A DNA stretch of 23,129 nucleotides, from positions 1 through 23,129 of the forward strand of contig CADCCH010000037.1 in assembly GCA_902799875.1 (NCBI GenBank), read 5' to 3'. Source of the DNA: an uncultured Bacteroidales bacterium (GTDB taxonomy: Bacteria; Bacteroidota; Bacteroidia; Bacteroidales; Paludibacteraceae). The position numbers and the translations under genes are program-made. The notes below the pieces were generated by a model. It searched no databases, was not told where the DNA came from, and was given only the letters and a program-made list of their open reading frames with translations. Below, one piece after another: positions 22,067 through 23,129 of the stretch (position 1 is its first letter; the number at the start of each line of letters is the position of its first letter).

Positions 22067-23023
22067 TTACCAACGTCCTCCGGCGCCACCGCCGGAGGTG
22101 GAACCGCCGCCCCATGAACCGCCACCGCCGGAGCTGCCTCCACCGAAGCTGCCGCCGCCAGAAGAGGAAGAAGAGGACGACGATGAATGTTCTAATTTCG
22201 GGATGACCTCGCGGCGCGTGAAGACATGTCCGCAGTGCTTGCAGCGATAGGTTATTTCTTTCTCTCCGCTATGCGAATAGGTGGCTTTGGTGATGGTCTT
22301 GTATTGGATAGCGCGGGCTTTGCGCTTGCCGCATTTCGGGCATTTCTTAACCGCCGCGAACCAGCAGGCGATGATGATCAGCACTACGCCGAGTCCCATG
22401 ATCCAAAGAACGATAATCTCGCCTGTACTCCACTCTATTTCCTCGTTTTCCCAGGCATACTGCCCGCGGTTGGTGAACGACCGGACGGCGAGCAGTTCTT
22501 CGGGCGCTTCGCCGTCGGTACATATCTCATAGATAGCGAGTGCTCCGAGGCACAGCCCTTCGTCATAGTCTCCGGCGCGGAAGGCAGGGATCATCTCATC
22601 CTGTATGATGCGCGAGCAGACGGCATCCGTGAGGACACCTTCTATACCCGTACCCGTCATGATACGCACGTCATGGCTGTCGAGCACGAAGAGGATGAGC
22701 ACGCCGGTGTTCTGTCCCTCGCGTCCTATTCCCCATCGTTGGAAAAGCTCGTAGGAGAAGTCAAAGGCATCGGAGGTCTCTTCGATAGCGGAGAGGGCGA
22801 CGATAGCCATCTCGACGTGGGTCTTCTCATCAAGCATCGCCGCACAGCTGTTGAGCCATTGGACGGTGGAGTCCGCGAGAAGCGAATCGGGGTCAGCGAC
22901 ATAGTACTCCTGTCCCTGCTTCTTCGGGCTCGGCACCTCAGACGGCGTATAGACCGCCGCAGCGAGGGGAGTCAAGAGTAGAGATATGAAAGCTAAGAGA
23001 CAGCGTTTTTTAAATGATACCAT
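22067..23023 (-). CDS. TPM-domain membrane protein with zinc ribbon and Ser/Gly-rich tail
   Basis: 318 residues from the ATG at 23023; a TTG at 23035 is an unlikely alternative. A signal peptide (KKRCLLAFISLLLTPLAAA) precedes a TPM domain (about residues 35-170; typical WGIGREGQNTGVLILF and DVRIMTGTGIEG). One membrane helix follows (about 199-221), then a cytoplasmic zinc ribbon with Cys228/Cys231 and Cys261/Cys264, and a tail of Ser and Gly repeats, as in YgcG-type TPM proteins. TPM domains are linked to membrane-protein repair or acid phosphatase activity; the role here is unknown. The start overlaps the end of the regulator gene by 14 bp, so they are probably co-transcribed. Confidence 0.85.
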   Translation of the reverse strand: MVSFKKRCLLAFISLLLTPLAAAVYTPSEVPSPKKQGQEYYVADPDSLLADSTVQWLNSCAAMLDEKTHVEMAIVALSAIEETSDAFDFSYELFQRWGIGREGQNTGVLILFVLDSHDVRIMTGTGIEGVLTDAVCSRIIQDEMIPAFRAGDYDEGLCLGALAIYEICTDGEAPEELLAVRSFTNRGQYAWENEEIEWSTGEIIVLWIMGLGVVLIIIACWFAAVKKCPKCGKRKARAIQYKTITKATYSHSGEKEITYRCKHCGHVFTRREVIPKLEHSSSSSSSSSGGGSFGGGSSGGGGSWGGGSTSGGGAGGRW

Positions 23024-23129
23024 GCTCGATTGCAAAACGGACCATCTCCACGGAGGAGTTCAGACCGAGTTTATTGAATATATTGGTCTTGTGGCTGTTG
23101 ACCGCGCGGAGGGATATATGAAATTTCTC
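23010..23129 (-). CDS. LuxR/NarL-family response regulator, C-terminal end (partial)
   Basis: 39 residues and a TAA stop, cut at the window edge. The visible part is the second half of a GerE-type helix-turn-helix, with AVNSHKTNIFNKLGLNSS as the recognition helix region and VEMVRFAIEHGII as the last helix. It matches the ends of NarL-type response regulators common in Bacteroidota. Its receiver domain lies outside the window. It probably shares a transcript with the TPM gene, whose ATG lies inside its last codons. Confidence 0.85.
   Translation of the reverse strand, partial: EKFHISLRAVNSHKTNIFNKLGLNSSVEMVRFAIEHGII

Noticed and set aside
22226..22981. 251-codon + strand open frame opposite the TPM gene
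   Set aside because: The TPM protein on the other strand has a signal peptide, zinc ribbon and recognisable domain; this frame has none.

Overview
The window looks like chromosomal DNA of a Bacteroidales-type Bacteroidota. The evidence is five promoters of the TTTG-N20-TAnnTTTG form typical of this phylum, very short leaders without clear Shine-Dalgarno sites, and Bacteroidota-specific gene content (AddAB-type nuclease, DUF4296 lipoprotein next to lspA, PF14907 nucleotidyltransferase). Nearly all genes are housekeeping genes. I see no rRNA, tRNA, phage, insertion sequence or CRISPR array.

Layout. (1) 1-3059, + strand: a terminator of an off-window gene, a membrane-anchored AsmA-like protein and mtaB (tRNA methylthiotransferase). 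(2) 2956-9534, - strand: addA, addB and an HPr-kinase/PEPCK-like P-loop protein in one tight operon, whose last gene overlaps the 3' end of mtaB antisense by 104 bp. (3) 9594-12323, + strand, divergent from addA: hpf, a SAM-II-like riboswitch, metK, lspA and a DUF4296 lipoprotein. (4) 12213-20885, - strand: yceD, rpmF, rluB-type pseudouridine synthase, a large MMPL/RND exporter, a polyprenyl-phosphate sugar transferase, a PF14907 nucleotidyltransferase and holA. Spacing is tight or overlapping from rluB on. holA overlaps the DUF4296 gene antisense by 111 bp. (5) 20952-23129, - strand: pheS with its own promoter, a TPM-domain protein and the C-terminal end of a LuxR-type regulator cut by the window edge.

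The most unusual structure is a set of short tandem arrays with periods of 7, 8, 9 or 18 bp, 14-63 bp long, built from slightly varying units. They occur inside open reading frames, several at apparent domain linkers (mtaB, addA, addB four times, the nucleotidyltransferase, MMPL, yceD), and at three successive gene junctions (yceD/rpmF, rpmF/rluB, rluB/MMPL). Related unit families recur in different genes. In two cases they are read in the same phase, giving similar peptides (RD-VITK and RDT-I-SRDT). I know of no named element of this kind in this phylum; the nearest analogy is the Rickettsia palindromic elements, which also insert in frame.

Other points: the riboswitch-like fold ends two bases before the metK start and lies inside an hpf-metK transcript; addA appears almost leaderless; the MMPL start is a TTG supplied by a repeat unit; and the sugar transferase has an atypical middle domain and C-terminus and is translationally coupled to the exporter.
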